Shown: positions 14,978 through 26,985 of the stretch, in pieces | Layout of the letters: each line of letters begins with the position of its first letter | Numbering within the stretch: the stretch's first letter is position 1 | Origin: Closterium sp. NIES-65 | Taxonomy: Eukaryota > Streptophyta > Zygnematophyceae > Desmidiales > Closteriaceae | DNA: 64,000 nucleotides | Assembly (NCBI GenBank): GCA_948144175.1 | Contig: CANXME010002087.1 | Location: 434,001-498,000, forward strand | Reading direction: 5' to 3' | Program-made: the position numbers and the translations under genes | Notes under the pieces: generated by a model | What the model saw: only the letters and a program-made list of their open reading frames with translations | Databases searched by the model: none | Told to the model about the DNA's origin: nothing

Positions 14978-17900
14978 TCAAGAAGTAAGCAAGTGAGGTC
15001 CAGTCGGCACAAGGCCTAGAAGAGTGCAAAAACGCTGATGGTCAACAGGCGGAAGCGCCTTGGTGAACACATCAGCAGTGTTGGCCTCAGTGGCCACGTA
15101 ACACAGACGAAGCTGACCACGCTGCTGTAGCTCTCGAGCTAGAAAGTAACGCAGAGCAATGTGCTTCGTCCTGTGCTCCAGTCTGTGCTCGTCACACAAG
15201 GCAATGGTTGCCTTGTTGTCGACGTACAGCACTGGAGGAGAACGAGGCTGCTCTCCAAGGTCCGTCAGCAGATAGGTGAGCCAGCGAAGCTCCTGGGCAG
15301 CCATGGCCGTGGCGTAGATCTCAGCCTCACAGCTGGAGCTGAGAACAGAAGAAGAGCGAGTAGAACGCCAAGAGACAGAGCCAGAGCCAAGGCTGAAGGT
15401 GTAACCCTGAGACGACCGCTGAGTAGCCTGGTCGTCTGGCCAAGAAGCGTCTGAGTGCCCAGTGAGAACAGGCCGGTCTCGCCCTCCAAGCACTAGCCCC
15501 ATGCCCGACGTACTGCACAAGTAGTGCAACACCCTCTTAGCTGCATCCATGTGCTCCTTCCGGTGACGGCCGGGAGCGACATAGGTGCTAAGATGCTGAG
15601 AGGGTATGCAAGGTCAGGTCGCGTGCAGGTCATCAGGTACATGAGGCAGCCCACAAGCTCTGGATACGGACCACTCGGCTCTACGGACTCATCCGAAGGC
15701 AGATCTGAGAGCGAGTGTCCCGTAGGCAGAGGAGTGGACTGAGGCGAGGAGTACGTGAAGCCGAAGCGCTGAAGGACCTGCTGCACCATGTGTGACTGAG
15801 TCAGGGTAATGGTGCGCCGTGCTCTGTCCCGGGTGATCCGCAAGCCAAGATAGCTTGTCAGTTCACCCAGGTCTGTGCACGTGTGTCTCTTCTGCAGCTC
15901 GGACTTCACGTGAGCGAGACCAGCTGTGTCAGAAGTGGCAAAGACCAAGTCGTCGACGTACACGAGGATGTAGAACGACGGCAGTGAGGTGTCGGTGCTT
16001 AGAAACAGCGACGGGTCAGCAGTAGAAGGAGCGAACCCAAGAGCCGCAAGAGTAGTCCTCAGTGTGTCGTGCCACTCACGTGGCGCCTGGCGGAGACCGT
16101 AGACTGGCCGCCGGAGGCTCCACTGGGTACCAGGAGGAAACGACCCAGTGAAGCCAGGTGGGCGGCGCAGCCAGATCTCCTCGTGCAGGCTGCCCTGCAA
16201 GAAAGCTGTGCTGAAGTCAAGCGAGTGGAGCTCGTAGTCACGCTGAGCAGCGACGTGCAGCAGAACCCGAAGAGTGGTCATCTTCGGGGTCGGGGAGAAG
16301 GTCTGGAAGAAGTCAACTCCCTGCCGCTGACTGAAGCCTCGCGCAACGTAACGCGCCTTGAAGACAGGCGGAGAGCCCGGTGGCCGCTTCACCCTGAAAA
16401 TCCACATGCCACTGACGATGTTCGCCCCAGGTGGGGGAACCTCGTCGACGTAGGTGCCTGTGGACTTCCAGGAAGCCATCTCTGCGTCCATGGCTGTCTG
16501 CCACTGAGAGGAGTAGGGACCTGCCATCGCCTCTGCGTAAGAGCGTGGGGTCGGGATGTCTGGTGCATCCGGGTCTCCCTCAGGGGCAACAAGCATGGAC
16601 ACGAGATGGGGCAAAGCAGCAGCAAGGCAACCAAACTCCTCCTGCCTGTCCTCAAGGACGTCAGTGCCAAGGGCACAGTCACCCCCGACGGACGGAGGAC
16701 AGACAGACTCAGACTCAGCAACAAGACTGGCAGCGTAGTCTAAACGACACGCAGTTGCAAAGTTGACCAGCTCAGCAACTAAGGCAGACGCAGCAGCGGA
16801 CTCAAAGGAAGGGTCAGTGACAACCGTAGCTAGGAGACGTGTGACAGTAGGACTGGCAGCGCGAAGGGAGTCGGACGCCGGGTCAGCAAGAGCAGGAAGA
16901 GAGGACGTAGGAGGCAACGGGAGAGAGACACGCTGTGGAGCAGTGGACTGACGAAGTGCCATCTGATGAGTGCCTGGGACAGTTGGAGGACGCTGACGCT
17001 GGACACTACGACCAGAGGTAGCAGCACGAACTGGCGACGCTCGACGAGACGCAGGCGACACAGGACGTGACGCAGGCTCACGACGCTCAGCAAGACCTCC
17101 AGTCGGACCAGTGTAAGGAGCAGGCACAGGGAGAGGGGAGGCAGGCGGTAACTGTGGCTGTGACTGGACAGACGGCGGACACTCTAAGGCGGGAGGAGGA
17201 GGCTGACCAATAACCTGCTGAAGGAGTGGAACGAAGTACGGCCGAGGCCGTGCAGCAACTCCCGAACCAGCAGCGTCACCAGCGGCAGGGTCCTCAGCAC
17301 CAGCAGCAGCACCTCCAGCAGCACCTCCAGCAGCACCAGCAGTACCGCCAGCAGTCGCAGCACCTCCAGGACCAGGGTCAGCAGCACCCGCAGCAGCTCC
17401 AACGCCCGGGTCCTCAGCACCAGCCTCACCTCCAGCAGCACCAGCAGCACCGCCAGCAGTAACAGTACCTCCAGCAGTACCGCCAGCAGCAGCAGCACCT
17501 CCAGCTCCAGGGTCCGCAGTACCAATAGTAGTGTCAACCCCGGGGACCCCAGCACCAGCAGTCCCACTACGAAGACTGATGTGCCGAGCGTACCACTCCC
17601 GGAGCTGTGGGGAAGAGGGCGGCTCCCGCCGCGGCGGAGAAACACGAGCACCAACTCCAGCAGCACCGCGAGCCCGAGACGCACCCCGCCGAAGGCTGCA
17701 GTACCGCGAGTACCACTCACGCAGCTGCTGCGAAGAGGGAGCTCCTCCAGGCGTCTCACAGTCAGCTGCAGTACCCCCAGACTCAGCAACTCCAGGCTCA
17801 GCACCCCCAGACTCAGTAACCCCAGGCTCAGCACCCCCAGACTCGGCAACCCCAGGCTCAGCACCCCCAGACTCAGCACCCCCACGCTCAGTACCCCCAG

Positions 17901-20900
17901 ACTCAGCACCCCCAGGCTCCGCACGCTCAGGCTCCGCACGCTCAGGCTCAGAACCCCTAGCCGGACGCGAGTCGACAGCTACCTCGGCAGGCTCAACCGG
18001 GTCTACCTGGGAGACACCTGAAGGAGCGGCACCCTGAGGGGGGAGGGGGTCTACCACTGCAGCACCTGGCGCGAGGAAGAGAGGCGGGGGAGGGAGCGGG
18101 GCAGTGCGGTAGGGGAAGAGGCGGTAGAAGGGCACAGACTCGTCAAAAGTGACGTCCTGAGAGGGGAAGACGCGGTGCGAGGCGGGGTGGTAAAACTGCC
18201 AGCCAGACGCATCCGGACAAAGCCAAGAAAGACACACGGAGCAGTGCGGGAGGAGAGCTTGTCCGCAGACGTGTCGCGAACAAAAGCTCGGGATCCCCAG
18301 ACACGGAAGCGTGACGCATCGCCAACCTCCCCCGTCCACAGCAGTGTGGGCGAGGTCTCCGGAGCGGAGACACGGGGCCAGAGGTTGAGCTGATGCGCAG
18401 CGTACCGGACCGCAAACGGCCACAGAAAGTGGGGGGCAGCCGCGTGGACTAAGGAGGTACGAGCGACCTCCATGACCAAGCCAATGCGGCGCTCAGCAAC
18501 CCCATTCTGCTGTGGAGAGGCCGGAAGCGTGAACGACTGGCGACTGCCGTGCTTAGCACAGTAGGCTGCCAGGAGGTCGGAGGAGAACTCACCACCTCTG
18601 TCAGAGTGCAAGCGCAGGACAGGAAACTCCGAGCGAAAACGCTCTCGCAGCTGAAGACGTGCTCTGCTGATCCAAGGGATCAGAACATCAGGGACTTCAC
18701 CCTTGGTGCGCAAGGGGAAGACCGTGGTGTAGCGCGAGTAGTCGTCAACGACGATCAAGAAGTACCTCTCCTGGCCCTGACCACGGACGCGGGCTGGGCC
18801 CCACACGTCCATGTGGAGCGTCTGCAAAGGAGCAGTCGTCGGGGGGAACGAGGAGGAGTGAGGAGCAGCGCGCTGCCGCCCCTCGACACAGGGAAGACAA
18901 GGAGGAGCAAGGGAGGGTGGGAGGGGAGGGAGTACCCGAGGAAGACCAGAGACAAGGTACCGGGCGTGCATGCCCCGAAGGCGCTGCACTGACGGGTGAC
19001 CAAGTCGATGGTGCCAGAGGACTGTCTTGTGCGCCAGAGAGCGACACGAGCAGGGGGCTGACAGCTGACCTGACGCAGACGCAGACGCCGCTACCTGAGG
19101 TGACTCAGTGGTCAGTGTGTACAGGTCCGACCCCGGCTGCCGAGTGAAGGTAGCCAGGTGACGGCCCGTCCGAGCACACGTGCAGTGTGTCACGCGCTCG
19201 TAGGCAGGGGTGAACTGGTGAACACCCCCATCCTGAAGCGCACAGCCCGCCACCAAGCTCGTAGAGAACGAGGGGAGGTGGAGACCTCACAGTGTGCCCG
19301 ACGGGACAGCAGGACAAGGAAGGACAATGGAGGAGGTCGCAATGACCGGACCCCCAGAGGGGTAAGCGAGCGAGACAGCGACTAGTCGAGCAAGGGGCTC
19401 AAGAGCAGTGCGGTCACGAAAGAAACAGCGCGAAGCGCCTGAGTCTAGAGTGAAGGTGTGCAGTGCCTCAGTGGACTCAGTGGTACCTGGGGTGGCGGAC
19501 ACACAAGCACCTAGAGCAGTAGCCTCACCAGCACCTGGGGCAGCAGACACGCAAGCACCTAGGGCGGCAGCCTCACTCGTGCGGATGCCTGGGTCAGGCG
19601 GAACACAGAGGTACTGGTCCTCCTCTCCACTAATAGTCAATGCATACATGGCTTTGAGAATAACATCAAAATCAAGAGCATAGATATCGATATCCTTCTT
19701 GAGGAGATCAGCCCACTGAGGGAGCTCAGGAGCGTCAGGAAACTGAGCACGCCAAGCGTCATCTAGGCGAGAGAAGCAGCGCTGCGCAGTGTGCGCCCTC
19801 CCGCACGTCTGTCCCTTGCGGCGACCAGTGCGGATGACGTACGTGCAGCTAAGGCTACCCCCCCCACTCCCGTGCTGTAAGTACCACTCACGAAGCTCCT
19901 GGGAGGACTGAGGGTGCTGCGTGCTCTGGCCAGTGCCAGAGCCTCCACGACCACCACCGCCGCCGCCACCACGACCACCACCGCCCCTGCCGCCGCCACG
20001 TCCTCCGCCGCCACCACCACCGCCCCCACCCCGGCCACCGCCGCCGCCGCTGCCTCCACCACCCCCACCGCTGCCACTAGCCCCTCCAGCCCCGCCACCG
20101 CCCCCACCGCCGCCACCACCCCCACCACCGCCTCCCCCGCCATCACCCCCACCGCCCTTGCCTCCCCTTCCCCTGCCGCTGCGGCGCCCGCTGGGAGCGG
20201 ACGCAGACCCGACCTGCTCAGCACCAAGGAGGTCGACAGCAGCAGCAGAGGCGACAGAGGGGAGCAGGGGGGAGGGGGAACACCCCTCGAAGAAAGGGGT
20301 GCGGGGGTCACCACGAGAGGCACCTACAGCTACAATACTCTTCTGAGCTGCAAGGAGTTCCTTCTCGAGGGTGGCAATGGTGAGCTCAGTGGGGCAGCGG
20401 GCTAGGAAGCTGTCCCTCACTGTACGCAGAGTGTCAGGGAGGCGGGTGACTAGGTGGTAGAGAGTGAGCCAGAGCGGGGGAGGGTTGGAGGTAAGAAACT
20501 CAGCAGGCATAGCGGCACGGAAGCGGGCCTCACTAGTGCGGAGGTGCGTGATGAGGTCAGCGACTGTCTGGAAGGCGGACAGGTCAGGGAACAGGTAGGG
20601 AAGCGAGAGACGGCCTAGCGCAGCAGAGGCTGGGGAGGAGTAGCGCGCAACTACAGCACTGTACAGTGCCTGGGCAGTCCTGTGCTGGCCGAAGTGCTCG
20701 CGCTCATCTACAGGCAGGGAGTTGCGAATAGCGAAGCGAGCGTGGGCGTCACGAGTCTGCCACTGGGAGCAGGTAGTGGCATCAGCATCAGTAGCAGGGG
20801 CAGCAGCTTTGCCTAGTGCATGATCGTACAGCGAGACATCCTCCCTGGCAGTGAGCTGGAGGAACAGGTGCAGATCATCGAGCCAGGTCTCAAACTTAAT

Positions 20901-20945
20901 CGGGCGGCCCTCAGTATCGAACGAGAGAACTGTAGGGCTAGCCAT
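14978..20945 (-). pseudogene. Gag-Pol polyprotein of copia G
   Basis: One reading frame from ATG 20945, broken by an in-frame stop at about 19287 and by one-base deletions near 18200 and 15560. In order: Gag (from MASPTVLSFDTEG), polyglycine tract (about 20170-19930), QELREWY motif, C/H-rich motif (CTYVIRTG...CGRAHTAQRC), protease LDSGASRCFF, pre-integrase HHRLGHPS, integrase core (HMDVWGPAR, VDDYSRY, HSDRGGEF, PQQNGVAERRIG), a Glu-Pro-Gly repeat linker (about 17960-17750) with further LREWY motifs, RT (WIFRVKRPPGS to YVDDLVF), and RNase H (TGHSDASW, VDNKATIAL, ANTADVFTKALP). Stop at 14978-14980. Catalytic residues look intact apart from the frame breaks. Confidence 0.92.
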
Positions 20946-21510
20946 AGCTGAAGTAGCAGCAGCAGTAGCAGTAGCAGTAGCAGTAGCAGTAGCAGTAGGA
21001 GCAGTTCAGTCCAGTACTGGCCCTACTGCTCAGGTAAGGAGGGCGCAGCTCGGCTAGGACGGCGCGGCTCGGCTAGGGCGGCGCGGCTCGGCTAGGGCGG
21101 CGCGGCTCGGTCGGGTCGCGCGGTTCGGCTCGGGTCGCGCGGTTCAGCTGGGGTCGCGCTGCGCGGCTCGGTCGTAGAGGGGCGAGCGCGGGGGGGGCCG
21201 TTCGAGGCGAGCGCGGGGGCCGTACGGGGCTAGTGCGGGGCCATTCGGGGGCCGTGAGAGGCTAGCGCGGGGCCTTAAGGGGCCGTGAGAGGCTAGCGCG
21301 GGGGCCGCAAGGGGCCGTTCGGGGCTAGCGCGGGGCCGTTCGGGGCCGTGGGAGGCTAGCGCGGGGCCGTAAGGGGCCGGGGGAGGCTAGCGCGGGGGCC
21401 GCACGGGGCCGTTCGGGGCTAGCGCGGGGCCGTTCGGGGCCGTAGGAGGCTAGCGCGGGGCCGTAAGGGGCCGGGGGAGGCTAGCGCGGGGGCCGCACGG
21501 GGCCGTTCGG

Positions 21511-21640
21511 TGTCAAAAGTTAGAAGAAGAAAGAGGGTTGAACTAGCAGAAATGGGGACACAAATAGCAAACCCTAGAAGGGTTGTACTCGCTATAGAGC
21601 ACCCCACTACAGGCTAGAACATAAGAATAACATTCTGACA
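21511..21640 (-). mobile_element. Solo LTR of the F family inside G
   Basis: 130 bp, TG..CA, strongly similar to the LTRs of element F (36569-36696). It is flanked by TTCGG at 21506-21510 and 21641-21645. No internal sequence, so it formed by LTR-LTR recombination. It is the third nesting level: solo LTR in G in H. Confidence 0.92.
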
Positions 21641-21792
21641 TTCGGGGCTAGCGCGGGGTCGTAAGGGGGGGCCGTGAGAGGCCTTAAGGGGCGACGCGAG
21701 GGGCCGTGAGGGGCCTTAAAGGGCGACGCGAGGAACGAGGCGCACGAGGGCGCTAGGAAAAGGCGGCGCACTAGGGCGCGGCTAGCGGAAAC

Positions 21793-21830
21793 GGTGGGCC
21801 CTAACGTTTCGGTCCTAGGTGAAACCTAGG
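21793..21830 (-). promoter_or_regulatory. Post-PBS hairpin and AGGGCCCACC box of G
   Basis: On the minus strand, CCTAGGT-TTC-ACCTAGG (21830-21814) lies directly after the PBS, followed by AGGGCCCACC (21802-21793). The position equals the hairpins of A, C, D and I, with a different stem sequence. Confidence 0.75.
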
Positions 21831-21842
21831 CTCGTAATACCA

Positions 21843-21972
21843 TGTCAGAATGAGAAACGAGAATGCTGTGACTAACAGGAACAAGAGTACAAATATGAAA
21901 CCCTAATCTGGTGTACCCCTTAAGGTGTAACCCACTACAGCCTAGAACCACATAAACATATAATGTTTGACA
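21843..21972 (-). repeat. 5' LTR of copia G
   Basis: 130-bp LTR at the 5' end of the minus-strand element, followed on the right by the TSD CTGTA. Confidence 0.95.
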
Positions 21973-21977
21973 CTGTA

Positions 21978-24695
21978 CAGCGCCAGTTCAGACTGACACA
22001 GCCCGAGCTCGACGAACTAAGGAAGCAGTTAGATTATCTGTTAGAGAAGCAGTTTATCCGACCGAGCTCGTCACCGTTCGCCGCACCGATACTGTTCACA
22101 CCGAAAAAAGACGGAGAGTTTCGCATGTGCATCGACTACCGAGGGCTTAACAGGGTAACAGTCAAATCACTGTACCCCATCCCCCGCGCCGACGAACTGA
22201 TCGACCAGTTACGAACCGCACGGGTATTTTTGAAAATAGACTTACGAGGAGGTTACCATCAGATTCGGGTCGAACCATCGGACTGCGCCAAGACAGCATT
22301 TAGAACTAGGTACGGGTCATTCGAGTATACTGTGATGCCTTTCGGGCTGACCAACGCGCCCGCCACATTTCAAATGACCATGAACGAGGCGTTTAGGCCA
22401 CTTTTAGATAAATGCGTGATAGTTTACCTTGACGCCATTCTCGTTTACAGTCGGGACAAGCAGCAGCACTTAGTCGATCTCGAAGCAGTTTTTAAAATTT
22501 TAGCGGAACATCGGTTACTCACCAAGGGCTCCAAGTGCGAGTTTTTTCGGGACAGGCTAGAATTTTTAGGACACGTTATTTCGGAGGCTGGAGTTGAAAT
22601 CGACCCTAAGAAGCTGGATACTGTCAACGCGTGGCGTCCCCCGACGAACATCACGGAACTGCAGAGTTTTTTAGGGTTCGTTAATTACGTCCGTCGGTTC
22701 GTCCCCGACATGGCACGCTTAACAGCCCCACTCACAGATTTACTGCGTAAGGGGGTCGTTTTTACGTGGGGGGAGAAAGAGCATGCTGCCTTCTCTGCCC
22801 TGAAAACTGTTCTCTGTTCACCACCCGTCCCACGCATCGCTGACCCACATCGCCCCTTCGAGGTTGTTACAGACGCGAGCGACATCGCCATCGGAGCCGT
22901 ACTGTTACAGGACTTCGGCAACGGCCTCCAACCCATCGCCTACGAATCACGCAAACTGCATCCGCCTGAGCGAAATTACCCGATACACGACCGCGAAATG
23001 CTCGCGATCGTGCATGCATTCAAAGTGTGGCGCTGCTACTTGACCGGCGCAGACGTGACAGTACGGACAGACCATCGATCCCTACAGTACCTCAGTGCAC
23101 AGCCCCACCTCAACCCACGACAGATTCGGTGGCTCGATTTCCTCGAGTCGAACTTCCATTATACGGTCACCTATAAAAAAGGAGCCTCCAATATCGCCGA
23201 CGCACTGACCCGCCCCACTGCCCAGATCCATGCGATACTACTCGCCCAGACCAGTCCGCTACTGACAAGACTATTTACCCACGGATATCAAACAGACCCA
23301 TTCTTCACCGGAGGAAACTCGTAGCAAATCGCAGCAGCCAAGGGAGTCTATTACGTAAAAGCTGGAACCGACCGCATCTGGGTACCAGGGTACACACTAC
23401 TACGGGAATTACTGTTACAGGAGGCACACGACGGAGTTACCTTGGGACATTTCGGAGTAGAGAAAACACGGCAGCAGCTGCAGCGGTACTATTACTGGCC
23501 TGAAATGTTGACTGACGTGCAACGACACGTGGCATCGTGTCCCACTTGCCAGCTCATGAAGTCAACCAGGAAGCGGCCGGCGGGACAATTACAACCAATC
23601 CCACCTCCAGAGCGTGCTTGGCAACAAGTGACGATGGACTTCGTCACGGGGTTACCAGCCGGGGCGAGTGGGAATGACGCGATCCTGGTCGTCGTCGATC
23701 GACTGACGAAAATGGCACACTTTGCAGCCTGCAAGAAAACAATCACAGCCGAAGAAACAGCCCGACTCTTCATCACCACCGTCGTTCGACTGCACGGGAT
23801 ACCAGCATCGATCATCAGCGACAGAGACACGAAGTTTACCAGCAATTTCTGGCGGAACCTGTGGCAGCAGTTCGGCACGCGACTACAATTTAGTTCATCG
23901 TATCACCTCGAAACCGACGGACAAACAGAACGGACAAACCAGACCATGGAGCAGCTCATTAGGGCCACGTGCGACGACCCAAACACATGGGAGCAGCAGC
24001 TGCCACTCATCGAATTCGCATACAACAACGCGCCATCTGCCACGACCCAACAGTCGCCGTTCTACCTGAATTACGGACAAGACCCCACAGTACCCATGAC
24101 CCCAAATCCCGACAACCCCGTTCCACGTGCGCAACAATTTGCCGAGATTTTGCAAGCAGCACGGACCAGGGCAGCAGAAGCAATCACAAAATCGATCATC
24201 ATCGCTAAACGCAACGCCGACCGCCACCGCAGACCTGTCACTTATCAGCCCGACGACCTCGTTTTACTCGACACTCAAAACCTCCGCCTGCCCATCACTC
24301 CAAAACTCCGCCCCCGATACTGTGGGCCATTTCGAATTAGCCACATGATCACACCTGTCACCGCGCACCTCCTCCTCCCTGCTGACTGGTACGTCAGCCC
24401 CTCATTCCACGTCAGCTTGCTTCGCCCTTACGTACCATCCACCGACCAACTCCCACGACACCGACCATCCAGCATGGCACGACCACCATCCGAACCAATC
24501 ATCACCCCCGACAAAATCCTGAGTCACAGAGTTCGCGACCCCCGAGGAGCCCGAAAGATCGAGTTCCTGATCCGTTGGAAAGACCGTACACCTACCGAGG
24601 ACAACTGGGTTCCCCTGGACAGAATTGAAAACCACCCTGTCCTCACCGAATATCTGCGCAGCCGAAACTTCAAAGATGTCCACACACTTTCGTAA
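21978..24695 (+). pseudogene. RT, RNase H, integrase and chromodomain of H pol
   Basis: Resumes the pol frame after copia G. RT spans about 21990-22700 (KKDGEFRMCIDYRGLN, MPFGLTNAPATFQ), but the active-site motif reads VYLDAILVYS, so the second catalytic Asp is Ala. RNase H follows (TDASDIAIGAVLLQ, REMLAIVHAFKVWR, TDHRSLQYL). A TAG at 23322-23324 interrupts the frame before integrase. Integrase has the HHCC finger (ending CPTCQLMK), the DDE core (MDFVTGLPAG, ISDRDTKFTSNFW, DGQTERTNQTMEQ) and a C-terminal chromodomain (DKILSHRVRDPRGARKIEF, IRWKDRTPTEDNWVP). Chromodomains of this clade direct integration to chromatin marks. This copy is predicted to be unable to reverse-transcribe. Confidence 0.93.
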
Positions 24696-24699
24696 GAAG

Positions 24700-24725
24700 G
24701 ACCTCCTTAGGAGGGGGGGGGGTAG
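24700..24725 (+). promoter_or_regulatory. Polypurine tract of H
   Basis: Purine-rich GGAGGGGGGGGGTAG directly before the 3' LTR, primer site for plus-strand DNA synthesis. Confidence 0.75.
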
Positions 24726-25067
24726 TGTAAGGAAAATCCCTTTTCCTTACTTCGCATCCCTGCTCAACGCGTACATCACTGTAGCACCTCAGTCAACACC
24801 GTTACCACTCGCGATCATCGCATCGACAATCATCCCGCCATTTTTCGCACATCGCATCCCGACCTCACGGCTCGGCTGGTAACCCGCGCTCCGGGCCTAC
24901 GCCTCGACACTTTCCCAACCTCAGTCCCAGGCTCGTCGCGCGACTACCACAGACCATTACCATTACCACTGTAGTTTCGCTATATATTCTTCGCTCACGC
25001 CCTCGCTCATTGTATTCTTGCTTCGATAGTGCAATTCTCGTTCGTTCACTCAATTGCACTCGTAACA
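24726..25067 (+). repeat. 3' LTR of Ty3 element H
   Basis: 342 bp, TG..CA, followed by the TSD CTAGG. Confidence 0.95.
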
Positions 25068-25070
25068 CTA

Positions 25071-25652
25071 GGGCCCGGTTCGGCTGGCATAAAAAATACG
25101 GGCGAGGGGGATGGGCTACAGTGAACTGACCACCCTGGAACCTTCTTTGATAAGCGCGTTAAAGGCTATCAAGGCTCGATATAAGCGGACTACGCCGAAC
25201 CTGACAATAATGGAATGCCAACCAAACACCCCTTTTTTTGCAGGCGTTTTCAACCGCCGGAATCTACACCCAATCGAGTTTCTCTGGCAAAGTGCCCATT
25301 TTCTGATCCCCCGCACCATGCGGCCTCGAGGCCACGCACTATGCGGGGTATCAGTGATTCGGGGCAATAAAAAGTGACTGGTCAAATGTGCCAGCCAATC
25401 ACATGATCACGCGAACCATCATGGCAACTGTTATCATCTTCTGCAAAACCCGAAATCTCGAAAGATGCCATCAATCTACACCCAAATAATGCCAACCAAA
25501 CACTCAGCCCCGTTTTTCCGAATGGCTATGCAGCTACAATCCGATTTCGAAGCTGTTTCTCGAAATGCCCAGGCGGCATTTTTTGGGGGCCCGTTAGAGC
25601 TGCCCATTATGGCCATAATGGCCATGATGCCTGCCAAACAGAGCCTAAGATA
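25071..25652. mobile_element. Possible MITE with imperfect terminal inverted repeats
   Basis: The left end GCCCGGTTCGGCTGGCAT (running from the H target site) and the complement of the right end (GGCTCTGTTTGGCAGGCAT, ending near 25652) form imperfect TIRs of about 19 bp, with TA at both outer borders. There is no transposase frame. Internally, AATGCCAACCAAACAC and AATCTACACCCAA each occur twice. Length about 580 bp. The superfamily is not determined. Confidence 0.45.
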
Positions 25653-26011
25653 GAGATGTGCACTGTGGCTGTCGTACTGTTATGCTGTCGAGTGTGAATG
25701 TGGATGTGTGTGAGCATGACTGGTGTGCTTGTTGTTCTCTGTATCCTACTCAAAAGCTGTAAGTATTTGCTCAACCTCTCTAGACCGTGGAAATCCGGAA
25801 TACGGATTTGGTACAGCATAGGGCGGGAGGAAATGGGGGCACACAATCACACTTAGCACGAAACGGCTACTGGAAGAAAGCTTTCGTACTTCGGATGAGT
25901 TACACCTTTTGGGATCATCGCTGTATGCCACTTGTAAGGGCGGTCTTTTGGAAATTGTTGTAAAGTTCACGTTTTTTAATTTACCCGTTTGAACTTCGGT
26001 CGACCAGTACT
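25653..26011. other. Gene-free stretch between MITE and element E
   Basis: About 360 bp of neutral-composition DNA with no supported gene, repeat or signal. It may be the original host locus. Confidence 0.5.
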
Positions 26012-26252
26012 TGACTAAGGAATTTCCCCGAATTCCTCATCAGGGTTGACTGCTTCGCGTACAGCTCCGATTTTCGGACTTTGCACGTTTGGCCGATCTC
26101 AACGCTGCCGAGGCTCCTCGCGCCGCCTTCGGCATTTCCCATCGCCAAACCTGCACCCAACCACGCTCGTCCGAGGTTCCCTCCTAGCTAGGCTAGCTCC
26201 CTCCGAGCGGCAGCAGCGCCAATTGCAGTAACAACGATCAAGATTAAATCCT

Positions 26253-26985
26253 ATGGACAAGACGACTACAGTGAAGGGGTGGCTGTTCGGTGTTGAAGTC
26301 TTCTTCACTGCAGCAGGCGTTAACGACGATGCCATGCATATTAATTACACGGTTTCGCTTCTTTGAGGCGCAGTGCTTGAATGGTGGTGCCGAACCTTGG
26401 AAACGGGGATGCCGACAGGTGTGACGCATGCGGCAAACGGGACCTCAACAGTGACTAATCAAGTGGCATAATCGATCTTCGGAGTGACCAAGATACGCAC
26501 ATGGAAGGAGTGGGGCGCAACCTTGCGAAATCGCTTCGAGCATGTATCCGCCTCGGAGCAAGCTTGCATGAAGCTGCGTGCCTGGTCGCAGATGGCATCT
26601 GTCCAACACTACACGACGTCATTTATGGGCCTCGCCGACCAAGTTGATGACACGTCGGAACCAGAGCGGTTGGATAAATACATCAGCGGCCTCAAGTACG
26701 AAATTCAATAAGAAGTTCGCAGGGGCCGGCCGACATCATTCCTAGAAGCAGTACGGTTGGCGAAGTCTCCCGATGCGCTGATGCAATATGCGAGAGCAAC
26801 TTCCAGGGATGGAAACCGCTTTCGTGGCCAGACCCATCGGGCTACGATCAGCGCCGTCCATACACCCGACCGCCCTCCTAAGGGACCGGTGTGGGAAGAT
26901 GGGTCACTACATGAAAGACTGCCACGAGAAAACGCCGATGACGGGGAACGACAGGAAGGAGCAGGGAAATGAAAAGAGTCAGTAA
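26253..26985 (+). pseudogene. Gag remnant of Ty3 element E
   Basis: Begins MDKTTTVKGWLFGVEVFF near 26253 and keeps WKEWGATLRNRFEHVSASEQ and SQMASVQHYTTSFMGLADQV, homologous to H gag. It contains several in-frame stops and at least one frameshift. The zinc-knuckle region reads CGKMGHYMKDC with the first Cys lost (RDRC). It ends KSQ* at 26983-26985, matching the SSQ* end of H gag. It is much shorter at the 5' side than H gag. Confidence 0.8.

Larger units (their letters stand above)
20946..21842 (-). repeat. GC-rich tandem-repeat leader of copia G
   Basis: Between gag and the 5' LTR. A (GCTACT)n-type microsatellite lies just before the ATG (20949-20998), then GC-rich units built on GGGGCTAGCGCGGGGCCG. 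A block of about 65 bp recurs at 21351-21418 and 21445-21510. A solo LTR is inserted at 21511-21640. The PBS (TGGTATTACGAGCC, 21829-21842) and hairpin (21814-21830) follow. Confidence 0.85.
14612..21972 (-). mobile_element. Ty1/copia element G inserted in H
   Basis: Minus-strand copia element of 7.36 kb, with 130-bp LTRs at both ends and the TSD CTGTA at 14607-14611 and 21973-21977. Removing it restores the H pol frame. Order on the minus strand: 5' LTR (21843-21972), PBS, hairpin, GC-rich leader with a solo LTR, gag, PR, INT, RT, RNase H, 3' noncoding, PPT, 3' LTR. LTRs differ at about two positions, so the insertion is recent, yet the ORF carries one stop and two one-base frameshifts. Confidence 0.95.
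12137..25067 (+). mobile_element. Ty3/Gypsy chromovirus H, interrupted by copia G
   Basis: Full-length Ty3-type LTR retrotransposon: LTR, PBS, gag, PR-RT-RH-INT-chromodomain, polypurine tract, LTR. It is flanked by the direct repeat CTAGG at 12132-12136 and 25068-25072. The element is about 5.6 kb once copia G (14612-21972 plus one TSD copy) is removed. The two LTRs differ at only about two of 342 positions, so it inserted recently. It lies within a possible MITE. RT and gag carry inactivating changes described in the gene entries. Confidence 0.95.

Noticed and set aside
25111..25385. ORFs on both strands in the MITE-like region
   Set aside because: Short, overlapping on opposite strands, no recognisable domain.
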